A DNA stretch of 64,000 bases from an uncultured Gammaproteobacteria bacterium (GCA_947259885.1 CAMYNW010000001.1:62001-126000); one strand, 5' to 3'. Counted from the stretch's first letter, positions 53,495-62,490 are shown. Notes: a model not told the origin generated them from the sequence alone. Numbers and translations: made by a program.

Positions 53495-55353
53495 GTGACC
53501 GCTACACGTACGCGGAAATATACCCTGAGGATACATTTAAGGCCAGCAATGGCAAGATCGATTATATCGATCCTGCGATCGCAGGATCGATACCTGCATT
53601 GTTTATTGAGCGTATCAGGAGGAGTCCTGATGATCCTGCTTACCTGCAATATTTAGAGGGGGATTGGAGGACATGGCGTTGGCAAGAGGTTGGAGACGAA
53701 CTCAAGAGGTGGCGGCAGGCATTCGCTAAAGAAGAGCTTAGTCCAGGAGATCGCGTTGCGATCCGCTTGCGCAATTGTGTCGAGTGGGTGTTTTACGATC
53801 AGGGTGCGATGGGCCGTGGGCTGGTGGTTGTGCCAGTATATGCCGAAGATAGAGCGGATAATATCGGGTACATCGTCGAACAAACCAGTGCCAAAATTCT
53901 GCTAGTTGAAGATATTGAGCAGTGGAAGGCGATTCGTGACGCGTCTGAAAATCTCTCATCTCTGCGGCGGGTGGTGCTGCTTTCCGAGAAAAATTCGGAG
54001 GGACTAACGCACGACCAACGCTTAGTGATTTTAGACGATTGGTTGGCTGCTGGCGCCGACTGTCAGGACAAGGCGGCACTACCGAAAGCTTCGGAGCTTG
54101 CGACCATCGTGTTTACTTCGGGCACCACGGGAAAACCAAAAGGCGTGATGCTGTCGCACAACAATATTGCTATGAACGCTTATACCGGATTACACAGTAT
54201 AGCCGTTTATCCCCAAGACAGAATGCTGTCATTTTTGCCCATGTCCCATATGTTCGAACGGACTGTCGGTTACTATTTGAACGTTATAACGGGCTCCAGC
54301 GTTGCCTTTAATCGCTCTATTCCGGAGCTGCTGGATGACATGGCAATGGTAAAACCAACAATTTTAATCACAGTGCCGAGGATATTCGAGCGTGCAAATA
54401 GTGCAATCAAGAACCAGCTTGATGAAGGAAGCGCAATTAAGCGATGGTTGTTCAATAAAGCAGTGAAAATCGGATGGCAAAGATTTGAATTTCAGCAGGG
54501 TAGAGGGAAACAAGGATTAGGCATAGTTGTACTGCCTATCCTGGACAGGCTTGTAGGGAGGAAAGTTCGTCAGCGATTCGGTGGTAATTTGCGGTTTGTG
54601 GTTAGTGGTGGAGCGCCGTTAGCTGCAAAAATATCAAAGGTTTTTGTGGGTCTGGGTATCGACATTTTGCAGGGCTATGGCCTGACTGAAGCGAGCCCGA
54701 TTCTGAGTGTTAATACGCTATCTCACAATAAACCGGACAGCATTGGTCTGCCTTTATTTGAAACCAGGTTAAGGCTTGCAGACAATGGTGAGTTACAGGC
54801 GAAAGGACCAGGCATTATGTTGGGGTATTGGAATAATCCCAAAGCAACCGAGGAAACGATGACCGATGACGGTTGGTTAAAAACCGGTGATGTGGCGACT
54901 ATATCTGACCAGGGCTTTATTTTTATCACAGGCCGAATTAAGGAGATCATTGTCCTCGCTAACGGGGAAAAGGTGCCGCCATCGGATATGGAGGCCGCTA
55001 TCTGTGACGACCCTATTTTTGAGCAAGCAATGATCATCGGAGAGGGAAAAGGTTATCTGTCTGTGATCCTTGTAATCAATAGGCAAGCATGGGATCGAAT
55101 TTGTTCTTCACTTGGATTTAGGCCAACTGATCAGGAAGATTTTTCGAGTGAACCAGTTATGCAATGGGCTCTTAAAAAAGTTTCGGCACTTGTTGAAGAT
55201 TTTCCTGGTTATGCAAATATCTACCAAGTTACCTTAAGTACGACTCCATGGACCGTGGAGGACGGTGCGCTCACGCCGACTATGAAAATAAAACGTCCGG
55301 TTCTTAGAGAAAGATTTGCCGCTGATATCGAGCGAATGTATCAGGGGCACTAA
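53491..55353 (+). CDS. Long-chain acyl-CoA synthetase (FAA1/COG1022 type)
   Basis: AMP-forming fatty acid CoA ligase of 620 residues that activates long-chain acids for the following oxidation. Motifs: ATP-binding IVFTSGTTGKPKGVMLSHNN (about residues 207-226), LSFLPMSHMFERTVGYY, FVVSGGAPLAAKI, the A5 motif QGYGLTEASPILSVN (about 394-408) and the hinge TGDVATISDQGFIFITGRIK (about 467-486) followed by KEIIVLANGEKVPP. The catalytic lysine is in PTMKIKRP near residue 606. ATG 53491 overlaps the fadE stop, implying an obligate operon. This group differs from E. coli FadD in having the 620-residue FAA1 layout. Confidence 0.93.
   Translation: MSDRYTYAEIYPEDTFKASNGKIDYIDPAIAGSIPALFIERIRRSPDDPAYLQYLEGDWRTWRWQEVGDELKRWRQAFAKEELSPGDRVAIRLRNCVEWVFYDQGAMGRGLVVVPVYAEDRADNIGYIVEQTSAKILLVEDIEQWKAIRDASENLSSLRRVVLLSEKNSEGLTHDQRLVILDDWLAAGADCQDKAALPKASELATIVFTSGTTGKPKGVMLSHNNIAMNAYTGLHSIAVYPQDRMLSFLPMSHMFERTVGYYLNVITGSSVAFNRSIPELLDDMAMVKPTILITVPRIFERANSAIKNQLDEGSAIKRWLFNKAVKIGWQRFEFQQGRGKQGLGIVVLPILDRLVGRKVRQRFGGNLRFVVSGGAPLAAKISKVFVGLGIDILQGYGLTEASPILSVNTLSHNKPDSIGLPLFETRLRLADNGELQAKGPGIMLGYWNNPKATEETMTDDGWLKTGDVATISDQGFIFITGRIKEIIVLANGEKVPPSDMEAAICDDPIFEQAMIIGEGKGYLSVILVINRQAWDRICSSLGFRPTDQEDFSSEPVMQWALKKVSALVEDFPGYANIYQVTLSTTPWTVEDGALTPTMKIKRPVLRERFAADIERMYQGH
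53565..53592. repeat. 28-bp perfect palindrome inside the acyl-CoA synthetase gene
   Basis: The left half TATCGATCCTGCGA (53565-53578) is followed without spacer by its exact reverse complement (53579-53592), so the element is perfectly self-complementary. The centre is GCGATCGC. It lies in codons 25-34 of the coding region (peptide YIDPAIAGSI). Confidence 0.9.
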
Positions 55354-55406
55354 GCTACTTAGGTACTGTTTGGTCTTTATTCTGCTGCAAACTAATTAGT
55401 ATTTTA

Positions 55407-56093
55407 ATGTCGTTTCAACAAAGTATGTGGCTGGGTGCGCGTGCGTCTATTGGGTTTTGGATTTCCACATTCCTGTTTGGTCTCCTGTTTGGATTAGCTG
55501 CGGCTTCAGCAGGTATAGAGCAATGGAAAGCTTTATTTATGAGTGCTGCGGTGTTCAGCGCATCAGCCCAGTTTGCTGCGCTTGAATTCTGGGAAGCTCC
55601 ATTACCCTTAGCCTCTATCGCTTTGTCTGTTGCGCTGGTAAGCAGTCGTAACATACTGCTGGGTATGTCTTTGACCCATCAACTGGGTGACTACAGCTTT
55701 GTTCGCCGAATGACCCACCTGGCGCTTTTGACCGACCCTGCCGCGGTAATGATATTACGACTTCAATACAACGTAGATAGATTAGGATATCTGACGGGCT
55801 ACGGCTTGGCCTTGTTTGTGAGCTGGATTTGTTCTACCTGGACAGGATATACATTTGCTCATCTTCTCGCTGATGCAAAAATTGATTCATTGGATTTTGC
55901 CGGGCCCATGGTCATGACAACAATGATGATATTGTTTGTCAAAGGCTCAAAAAGACGTTCGTTTCCCTGGTTGATATCAGGAATAGTTTCACTGATCATG
56001 TTTGAGGTGGGAATGCCAGCTTACACTATCCTGCCAGTTTCAGTTGCCGCGGGGGTAGTCGTGAGTCTGCGATTAGGAACAAGTAATGGTTGA
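55407..56093 (+). CDS. azlC: AzlC-family permease (branched-chain amino acid export)
   Basis: Large subunit of an AzlCD-type exporter, 228 residues, with about six to seven hydrophobic helices. Typical blocks are the early GARASIGFWISTFLFGLLFG and GAEFAALEFW-like FSASAQFAALEFWEAP (about 51-66), then ALVSSRNILLGMSLTHQL (about 77-94). The ATG at 55407 follows a weak ribosome-binding region. It overlaps azlD by 8 bp. Export of branched-chain amino acids or analogues is the family role; it is not demonstrated here. Confidence 0.9.
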   Translation: MSFQQSMWLGARASIGFWISTFLFGLLFGLAAASAGIEQWKALFMSAAVFSASAQFAALEFWEAPLPLASIALSVALVSSRNILLGMSLTHQLGDYSFVRRMTHLALLTDPAAVMILRLQYNVDRLGYLTGYGLALFVSWICSTWTGYTFAHLLADAKIDSLDFAGPMVMTTMMILFVKGSKRRSFPWLISGIVSLIMFEVGMPAYTILPVSVAAGVVVSLRLGTSNG

Positions 56094-56400
56094 TCAATCG
56101 ATGGCCATAATGACGATTATCGTCATGGCACTGGTCGTCTATTTGACACGCGCTGGTGGCTATTTGTTGGGTCTGCAGGTGCGGCATATCGGAACATTAC
56201 GACCAGTACTTGAAATATTACCTGGATGTGCTTTCATGGCCATTCTGGCTCCTGCGGTACGTCAGGGATCACTATTGGATTTAGTTGCCTTGGTGTGCGT
56301 GACCGGAATTATGTGGACGACAGACAACGTGGCCGTCGCATCGGCGCTGGGCCTCGTTGTGCTTCTTTTCGGGGAGGAGATATTGGGACTAATCACCTAA
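56086..56400 (+). CDS. azlD: AzlD-family permease subunit
   Basis: Small partner of AzlC, 104 residues, with three to four hydrophobic helices. Motifs: YLTRAGGYLLGLQVR (about residues 19-33) and LEILPGCAFMAILAPAVR (about 42-59), then DNVAVASALGLVVLLF. It starts 8 bp inside azlC, so the two should be translated together. The 3' end overlaps that of the convergent oxyR gene by 12 bp (56389-56400), which may allow antisense interference. Confidence 0.9.
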   Translation: MVDQSMAIMTIIVMALVVYLTRAGGYLLGLQVRHIGTLRPVLEILPGCAFMAILAPAVRQGSLLDLVALVCVTGIMWTTDNVAVASALGLVVLLFGEEILGLIT

Positions 56401-57282
56401 TTCGATGGCTGACTGGACCGTTCGGGCGATCGCATTAACACACTCCAAGCGGGGGTAGCCTTTCCTGAAGACTGCTGCAATCTGCCTTTGTGGTTCGGGG
56501 GCGAGGAATCGTCGATACACGATTCCGAAATCTGTGTCGTTGTTGATGGCAAGCTCTGGCATGAGAGTGATGCCAAGGCCGTTCGCGACCATGAATCGAA
56601 GCGTTTCAAGGCTTGTGGCTTGAAATCTATGGTCTTCTTGGGCTCCTGCAGAAAAACAAACACCCAAAGTATCGTCACGTAAGCAGTGCCCATCTTCAAG
56701 GGTCAGTACTCGTTCTCCCTTGAGACTATCCAGGCTCAGTCGCTTTGTTTTTAGGATTGAGTGTCCTTCTGGCGTCGCCAGCTGCAATGGTTCAGCAAAA
56801 AGTTTTATATGACCAAAGCATTCCATCTCGGCTTTCCAAGGGAGAATCAGAAGATCCAGCGTACCGCTATCCAGCTTTTTAATCAGTTCAGCAGTTTGAT
56901 GCTCGTGAAGAAAAAAATTAAGTTCAGGTAAGGCGCCGGTTATTGCGTTCATTACCCTGGACAGCAGATAGGGCGCAACGGTTGGTACTAAACCGAGATG
57001 TATGTCACCCGTCAACGGATCAAGCAGGGCGCTTGCATGTTGTTCGAATTCGCTGGCACCTGCAATCAAACTGCGTGCTCGCAGAGCAAGCTGCTCTCCT
57101 GCCGGGGTCATCACGACCTGGTGTCGATTTCGCTCCACCAGGGTCAGCCCCAGTCGTTCTTCTAGCTTTCTGAATTGTCCGCTTAAGGTCGGTTGACTCA
57201 CAAAACAGGCTTCTGCTGCCCGGCCAAAATGCCGGTGCGTATCAAGTGCGACCAAATATTGAAGATCCCTCAAGGTTACCAT
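56389..57282 (-). CDS. oxyR: Hydrogen peroxide sensor OxyR (LysR family)
   Basis: A 297-residue LysR-type regulator. The N-terminal winged helix-turn-helix is MVTLRDLQYLVALDTHRHFG and AEACFVSQPTLSGQFRKLEE. The redox loop in the effector domain reads EDGHCLRDDTLGVCFSAGAQ, with Cys200 and Cys209 matching Cys199 and Cys208 of E. coli OxyR. The downstream ATSLETLRFMVANGLGITLM is also OxyR-typical. It should activate catalase and peroxiredoxin genes after disulfide formation by peroxide. No peroxide-defence gene is adjacent. It converges with azlD. Confidence 0.95.
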   Translation of the reverse strand: MVTLRDLQYLVALDTHRHFGRAAEACFVSQPTLSGQFRKLEERLGLTLVERNRHQVVMTPAGEQLALRARSLIAGASEFEQHASALLDPLTGDIHLGLVPTVAPYLLSRVMNAITGALPELNFFLHEHQTAELIKKLDSGTLDLLILPWKAEMECFGHIKLFAEPLQLATPEGHSILKTKRLSLDSLKGERVLTLEDGHCLRDDTLGVCFSAGAQEDHRFQATSLETLRFMVANGLGITLMPELAINNDTDFGIVYRRFLAPEPQRQIAAVFRKGYPRLECVNAIARTVQSAIELGD

Positions 57283-57352
57283 TGACTGATTAAACTAGAT
57301 TCTTTTAATTCAGGGATTACAGAAAAATGGTGAACAGTTTTCAGTCGGACCC

Positions 57353-57679
57353 TTAGTGTTCGCCATATCTGCGCGCGCGATATTGGCCGTCATCACCAAT
57401 CTCAAAAACCTCGCTGATCTGAGGATGGCGCAACAAGCCGCCACGCTCATCCGGCAGCAGATTTTGTTCTGACACATAGGCGATGTATTCTGTTTGGTCG
57501 TTTTCAGCGAACAGGTGATAAAAAGGCTGATCTTTAGTCGGGCGCATGTCTTCGGGTATTGACTGATACCACTCTTCAGTATTGTCGAAGATTGGGTCAA
57601 CATCAAATACAACGCCACGAAAATCATAAATGCGATGGCGTACGATCTGGCCAATCTGAAACTTAGCAGAGCGAATCAT
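57353..57679 (-). CDS. hspQ: Heat shock protein HspQ
   Basis: A 108-residue HspQ (YccV) protein. In E. coli it is a heat-shock protein that binds hemimethylated DNA and modulates Lon. The sequence shows the family pattern: FQIGQIVRHRIYDFRGVVFD near the N-terminus, VDPIFDNTEEWY, KDQPFYHLF and AYVSEQNLLPDERGGLLRHP, ending in RRYGEH. It starts at ATG 57677-57679 and lies about 70 bp downstream of the left of oxyR on the same strand order (hspQ then oxyR). No sigma-32 promoter could be identified with confidence. Confidence 0.95.
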   Translation of the reverse strand: MIRSAKFQIGQIVRHRIYDFRGVVFDVDPIFDNTEEWYQSIPEDMRPTKDQPFYHLFAENDQTEYIAYVSEQNLLPDERGGLLRHPQISEVFEIGDDGQYRARRYGEH

Positions 57680-57762
57680 TTTTTCGTGGGCACTGGAATG
57701 TGATGGATCAATGATATCAGCTAATGATCCAGATGATCTAATTCACATCTCCTTAAAAGGTC

Positions 57763-58875
57763 TCAGCGTGTGGTCCGTGATGGAGTTGTTTGGGGCATTT
57801 GAATGTGTCTCGGTCGACTTCCTGTCGATGCAGGCGGTTCGGAAATTACGCCGTCCAGCTTGGTTCCACATTGGCGACAGCGTGCCTCATGATCAAGTTT
57901 CCATTCCATGATTTGATGCCAGTCCCTGGCGATCAGTAGCGCATTGCAACGCGAGCAATAAGTGCTGCTCGCGACAGCATCGTGGACATTGCCAAGATAT
58001 ACATATTTCAATCCACGTTTGAGAGCAATTTCTCGTGCTGCGGTAAGACTATTATGAGGAGTTCTCCCGATATCTCTCATCTTCCAATCTGGGTGGAAGG
58101 CGGTGAAATGGAGCGGTACTCTATCGCCCAGGTGATTCAACACCCACTGTACTAGTTCTGTGATTTCCTCTTCACCGTCGTTTTTTCCTGGTATCAAAAG
58201 AGTAGTGATTTCAAGCCATGCATCTGTCTCACGAGATATAAATTCCAGCGTATCCAGTACTGGGGACAGGTCCCCTCCGCATATAACGTGGTAAAAGTCC
58301 TGTGAAAATGATTTTAAGTCAACATTCACCGCGTCCATATGCTGAAAAAACTCCGGGCGCGCTTGTTCGGTAATATACCCTGCGGTAACGGCGACTGCTT
58401 TGATGTCGCGTTTTCGACATTCTTTTGCAATATCAACAGCATACTCCAGAAAAATCACCGGGTCGTTGTATGTAAAAGCAACACTGCGGCAGCCTTGTTC
58501 AGCAGCTACCTGGGCAATTGCCTCCGGAGTGGCGGTTGCGCTCAGGCGGTCCATTTCTCGTGACTTACTTATGTCCCAGTTTTGGCAAAACTTGCAGGCA
58601 AGATTACACCCCGCTGTGCCGAAGGATAAAACTGAAGAGCCCGGATAAAAATGGTTTAGTGGCTTTTTCTCTATCGGATCAATACAAAAACCGCTTGATC
58701 GACCCCAAGTAGTCAACATGAGCTGATTGCCTAGTCGTTGCCTGACAAAACATAGTCCGCGTTGGCCGTCTCGAAGGCGACAGAAGCGCGGGCACAGATC
58801 GCATTGGATTCGTTGGTCCTTAAGCAGGTGCCAGTATCTAGCGGGTACAATGTCGGACTGCTTCACGGTCGCCAT
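57763..58875 (-). CDS. amrS: AmmeMemoRadiSam system radical SAM enzyme
   Basis: Radical SAM protein of 370 residues, PFL-activase-like. The SAM [4Fe-4S] motif is GCNLACKFC (Cys90, Cys94, Cys97). An N-terminal cysteine cluster (Cys25, Cys28, Cys32, Cys42) and two C-terminal CxxC pairs (307/310 and 333/336) may bind further metal, such as an extra Fe-S cluster or a zinc ribbon. The central TIM-barrel includes VDLKSFSQDFYHVICGG. Reaction and substrate are unknown. It is divergent from the MEMO-like gene amrB with 83 bp between, and together with amrB and amrA forms the complete three-gene set that names the system. Confidence 0.93.
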   Translation of the reverse strand: MATVKQSDIVPARYWHLLKDQRIQCDLCPRFCRLRDGQRGLCFVRQRLGNQLMLTTWGRSSGFCIDPIEKKPLNHFYPGSSVLSFGTAGCNLACKFCQNWDISKSREMDRLSATATPEAIAQVAAEQGCRSVAFTYNDPVIFLEYAVDIAKECRKRDIKAVAVTAGYITEQARPEFFQHMDAVNVDLKSFSQDFYHVICGGDLSPVLDTLEFISRETDAWLEITTLLIPGKNDGEEEITELVQWVLNHLGDRVPLHFTAFHPDWKMRDIGRTPHNSLTAAREIALKRGLKYVYLGNVHDAVASSTYCSRCNALLIARDWHQIMEWKLDHEARCRQCGTKLDGVISEPPASTGSRPRHIQMPQTTPSRTTR

Positions 58876-58958
58876 TTGGATGCCGGTTCTCGTCTGAGTT
58901 GATTGACTGATGCACCTAGTTTAGCATCTGAACTAGAAACCGGCAGACTATCGATGTC

Positions 58959-59795
58959 ATGGAACATTCTTCACAACAGTGGAATAAAACACTGCGACCG
59001 CCAGCCGTCGCAGGCAGTTTCTATCCTGACGACCGAAAAGCCCTTGCTCGCCTGGTGGATCGCTTACTAATATCGGCGCAAAGCAATCTTACCCATGAAA
59101 ATTTTAGTAAGTTCCCCAAAGCCCTAATTGTGCCTCATGCGGGATATCGTTATTCCGGAGAGGTTGCTGCCTCGGCTTACGCAACGCTACAAAAGATTAG
59201 TGACCGGATCATGAGAGTCATACTGATTGGTCCTGCGCACCGGGTCAATGTCCGCGGCATGGGCATAACAGGAGCGGATTATTTTGCGTCTCCATTGGGT
59301 CGAATACCTGTAGACACTGAATCCGTTAAAAAATGTATCGATAGTTTTAAATTCTTGTCAGTTAATAATCAGGCACATCAGGAAGAACATTCATTAGAAA
59401 CTCAATTGCCATTCCTGCAAAGATGTTTAGGTCGGATCAGGATTGTGCCTATTGTTGTTGGTTCAGCAACACCGGAGCAGGTGGAACAATGCTTGGCACT
59501 ATTGTGGGGAGGCGAGGAGACTCTGGTCTTGATTAGTTCAGATTTAAGTCACTTCTTGCCATACCAGGAAGCAACTAGAATTGATGAATCTACAAGCAAA
59601 GCGATCCTTAATCTTAATCCTGACGCTATTGGATATGACAATGCTTGTGGACAGATTGGTGTACGTGGCCTATTACGGGTGGCGCGTCGAAAAGATATGC
59701 GCGTCAGGCAGCTTGATGTGCGTAATTCCGGCGATACATCGGGTCGCAAAGATCAGGTTGTCGGTTATGGCAGCTACGCATTCTATGATGACTGA
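58959..59795 (+). CDS. amrB: AmmeMemoRadiSam system protein B (MEMO1 family)
   Basis: A 278-residue MEMO-like protein, related to class III extradiol dioxygenases. Likely metal ligands are in LIVPHAGYRYSGEVAASAY (His about 53) and AHQEEHSLETQLPFLQRCLG (His about 146), and the second metal region has ISSDLSHFLPY near the C-terminal third. Opens with RPPAVAGSFYPDDRKALARL, a hallmark of the family. Function in bacteria is not established; human MEMO1 is a copper- or iron-binding redox-linked protein. The 3' end overlaps amrA by about 11 bp. Confidence 0.94.
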   Translation: MEHSSQQWNKTLRPPAVAGSFYPDDRKALARLVDRLLISAQSNLTHENFSKFPKALIVPHAGYRYSGEVAASAYATLQKISDRIMRVILIGPAHRVNVRGMGITGADYFASPLGRIPVDTESVKKCIDSFKFLSVNNQAHQEEHSLETQLPFLQRCLGRIRIVPIVVGSATPEQVEQCLALLWGGEETLVLISSDLSHFLPYQEATRIDESTSKAILNLNPDAIGYDNACGQIGVRGLLRVARRKDMRVRQLDVRNSGDTSGRKDQVVGYGSYAFYDD

Positions 59796-60351
59796 TCTAA
59801 TTGGCCAGAGTCATCGCAACGAGCTAAGTCGTATCGCATGGGCCTCCATAGACAGCGGGCTTGCCAGTGGTGAGCCACTTACGCCTTCTCTGAGTGGTTA
59901 TGAGGAGCTGTTCGCCCGCACGGGTTCCTCCTTCGTGACCCTGACAACTATCCAGGGAAAGCTCAGGGGTTGTGTTGGCACGTTGGTGAGTGAAGCGCCT
60001 CTGCTAGTCAATGTTAGTCATAATGCTCACAAAGCGGCGTTTTCTGATCCACGATTCACTCCTGTTACCGCCGAGGAAAGAGATCTACTTAAATTGGAAG
60101 TGTCGGTTTTAAGTGAGCACGTCAGGATTGAAGGTGAAACGGAACAAGACATTCTCAACCAGATTAGATCGCATCAGGATGGTGTGATTTTCAGTGAAGG
60201 AGAGCGGCGAGCTACGTTTCTCCCTGCAGTCTGGGATTCTATTCCTGACGTCGCTACTTTTTTTAGGCAGCTCAAAATAAAAGGTGGATTCGCCGAGGAC
60301 TATTGGAGTGACAGCATAGAGGTTTTTCGTTACACCACAGAAACATGGTGA
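59785..60351 (+). CDS. amrA: AmmeMemoRadiSam system protein A (AMMECR1 family)
   Basis: A 188-residue AMMECR1-domain protein. Typical blocks are FVTLTTIQGKLRGCVGTLVS (about residues 50-69), HNAHKAAFSDPRFTPVTAEE (about 80-99) and the loop FLPAVWDSIPDVATFF near the C-terminus. The conserved segment GCVGT carries the family cysteine. Two adjacent in-frame ATGs (59785 and 59788) precede TDLIGQ; either may be used. It overlaps the amrB stop and is therefore coupled with it. A nucleic-acid-related or modification role has been suggested for the family; nothing in the sequence settles it. Confidence 0.93.
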   Translation: MMTDLIGQSHRNELSRIAWASIDSGLASGEPLTPSLSGYEELFARTGSSFVTLTTIQGKLRGCVGTLVSEAPLLVNVSHNAHKAAFSDPRFTPVTAEERDLLKLEVSVLSEHVRIEGETEQDILNQIRSHQDGVIFSEGERRATFLPAVWDSIPDVATFFRQLKIKGGFAEDYWSDSIEVFRYTTETW

Positions 60352-60459
60352 GACGCGGGTATCGTTTTCCCTGCGGAGTACTCGCTGGAAGATTAATGCA
60401 AGATCAAGTAATTTTTTGACGCTCTTGCCGGTAAACCCCGACCTTTATTTTAGTAATAA

Positions 60460-62490
60460 ATGATAAATCCTGACCCGTTACTGCAGCCATTTCAGCTTAA
60501 ATCCCTGACCTTACGGAATCGGATAGTAAGTACTCCGCATTCCCCCGCCTACGCTGAGAATGGAATGCCAGGGGAGCGATATCAAAAATACCATGAGGAG
60601 AAAGCGAAGGGCGGTGTTGCGATGACTATGTTTGGCGGGTCTTCATGCGTCGGGCCGGATTCGCCCTCGGTATTCGGGCAATTGAATGTCGGAACTGATG
60701 AGGTGATACCTTATCTGAATCGCCTCGCGGAACGTGTGCATCGCAATGGCGCAAAGACAATTTGTCAGATTTCACACCTTGGTCGCCGCACTACCTGGAA
60801 TAATGGTGACTGGCTGCCAGTAGTCGCCCCGTCACGGGTGCGAGAGCCGGCCCATCGGGGATTCCCAAAGGAGATGGATTTGGCAGATATTTCAAGGATA
60901 GTGGGTTATTACGCCTCTGCCGCGCGACGGTGCAGGGATGCTGGGCTGGACGGCATCGAGGTGATGCAGAATGGTCATTTGCCAGGACAGTTTCTATCAC
61001 CGCACACCAATCTCAGGTCAGACAGCTATGGAGGAAATCTGGCAAACCGGGCGAAGTTTATGCTTGAAGTTCTGGAGGCGATACGTATTGCAGTTGGTGA
61101 CGATTTTATAGTTGGGGCGCGGGTGGATACCGACAGCAAGTCGAATGACGGGCTGCAGCCAGAAGAGTCGCTTCAAGCCCTGCAGTTGATGCAGCGGCAG
61201 GGTTGTGTCGATTTCTTCAATCTTAATGTGGGCAGGTTTGACACCGACTATCAGCTTGGCTGGTTCGCGGTGCCCGCGATGTTTCAAAAACTTTCGCCTT
61301 GGTTGCAAATTGCCGGGGCATTTAAACGTGAACTTACGCTCCCTGTGATCCACGCCACTCGTATTCTCGATTTGGCTACCGCCCGTTACGCCATTTCAGA
61401 GGGGCTGCTTGATCTTGTTGGAATGACCAGGGCGCAAATTGCCGATCCGTGGATGGTACGTAAGCTGGAGAACGGTGAAGAACACCGAATTCGGCCTTGT
61501 GTAGGGGCTGGTTACTGCATAGATCGAATATACGGAGAGGGCGAGATGTTGTGCCTGCACAATGTCGCCACTGGAAGGGAAAACACTATACCTCAGCAAA
61601 TTTCAGCGGCAAAGGCGCCAGGCAAAAAGGTGGTTATAGTGGGAGGAGGGCCAGCTGGCTTGGAGGCAGCCCGAGTTTGCGCTGAACGAGGTCACTTAGT
61701 AACGCTGTTTGAAGCCGGTGGGCAATTGGGGGGACAGATCAGAATTGCCAGCCTAGCTGATGTTCGCAGAGATATCCTCGGTATCGCAGAATGGCTCGAA
61801 TCCGAGATTACCTTTCTAGGCGTGGATATTCGATGGAATACCCTAGCGGATGTTGATATCGTTCTGACTCAAAATCCTGAAATTGTAATCATCGCCACCG
61901 GCGGACTCCCGGATACTGAAATTGTCCCCGGCGCCGAGGTGTGCATAAGCACATGGGATGCTCTCAACGGGGCTCCACTCTCAGGCAATGTGTTGGTTTA
62001 TGATGATCACGGCCAGCATCAGGGGGCGTCGACGGTGGATCAAATTGCTGGCAGCAATCTGGATGTGGAGTTGGTCACACCCGATCGCCATGCTTGTGCC
62101 GAGATGGGGGCATCAAATTTTCCGATGTATGGCAGTCGTTTTCATCACAAGCAGGTAAAGGTCACACCGGATTTTCGTTTAATTAGAATAGAACCAGGAT
62201 CTGACAAGCATCTTGCAGTCTTCGAAAATGATTTTGGAGCTGGTGAGTTTATGGAAAGACGGGTGGATCATATTATTGTTGAACATGGAAGCGTGCCAAA
62301 TGATGAACTCTATCAGTTGCTCCGGCCCAAATCTGGGAACGACGGAATTACCGATTATGAGACACTGCTGAGCGGTCGACCGCAACCGGATGTAGATGGG
62401 TTCGCGCTATACCGAGTAGGCGATGCTGTGGCGAGCCGCAATATTCATGCCGCCATTCTTGATTCACGTAAATTATGCCAGAACCTCTGA
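60460..62490 (+). CDS. Flavin/Fe-S oxidoreductase (OYE-FAD family, DgcA/N-demethylase-like)
   Basis: A 676-residue fusion of an FMN TIM-barrel (1-335), an Fe-S segment and an FAD/NAD(P) half with VVIVGGGPAGLEAARVCAE (about residues 390-408), as in trimethylamine dehydrogenase and 2,4-dienoyl-CoA reductase. The barrel has HLGRRTTW and QNGHLPGQFLSPHTNLRSDS. The cluster motif is RPCVGAGYC ... LCLHN: Cys347, Cys353 and Cys365, with Ala350 where the second of the four usual Cys stands. This resembles what I recall of dimethylglycine (DgcA) or N-methylproline demethylases. Demethylation of a methylated amine is therefore plausible but not certain. The ATG at 60460 stands alone, with no operon partner nearby. 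Confidence 0.82.
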   Translation: MINPDPLLQPFQLKSLTLRNRIVSTPHSPAYAENGMPGERYQKYHEEKAKGGVAMTMFGGSSCVGPDSPSVFGQLNVGTDEVIPYLNRLAERVHRNGAKTICQISHLGRRTTWNNGDWLPVVAPSRVREPAHRGFPKEMDLADISRIVGYYASAARRCRDAGLDGIEVMQNGHLPGQFLSPHTNLRSDSYGGNLANRAKFMLEVLEAIRIAVGDDFIVGARVDTDSKSNDGLQPEESLQALQLMQRQGCVDFFNLNVGRFDTDYQLGWFAVPAMFQKLSPWLQIAGAFKRELTLPVIHATRILDLATARYAISEGLLDLVGMTRAQIADPWMVRKLENGEEHRIRPCVGAGYCIDRIYGEGEMLCLHNVATGRENTIPQQISAAKAPGKKVVIVGGGPAGLEAARVCAERGHLVTLFEAGGQLGGQIRIASLADVRRDILGIAEWLESEITFLGVDIRWNTLADVDIVLTQNPEIVIIATGGLPDTEIVPGAEVCISTWDALNGAPLSGNVLVYDDHGQHQGASTVDQIAGSNLDVELVTPDRHACAEMGASNFPMYGSRFHHKQVKVTPDFRLIRIEPGSDKHLAVFENDFGAGEFMERRVDHIIVEHGSVPNDELYQLLRPKSGNDGITDYETLLSGRPQPDVDGFALYRVGDAVASRNIHAAILDSRKLCQNL

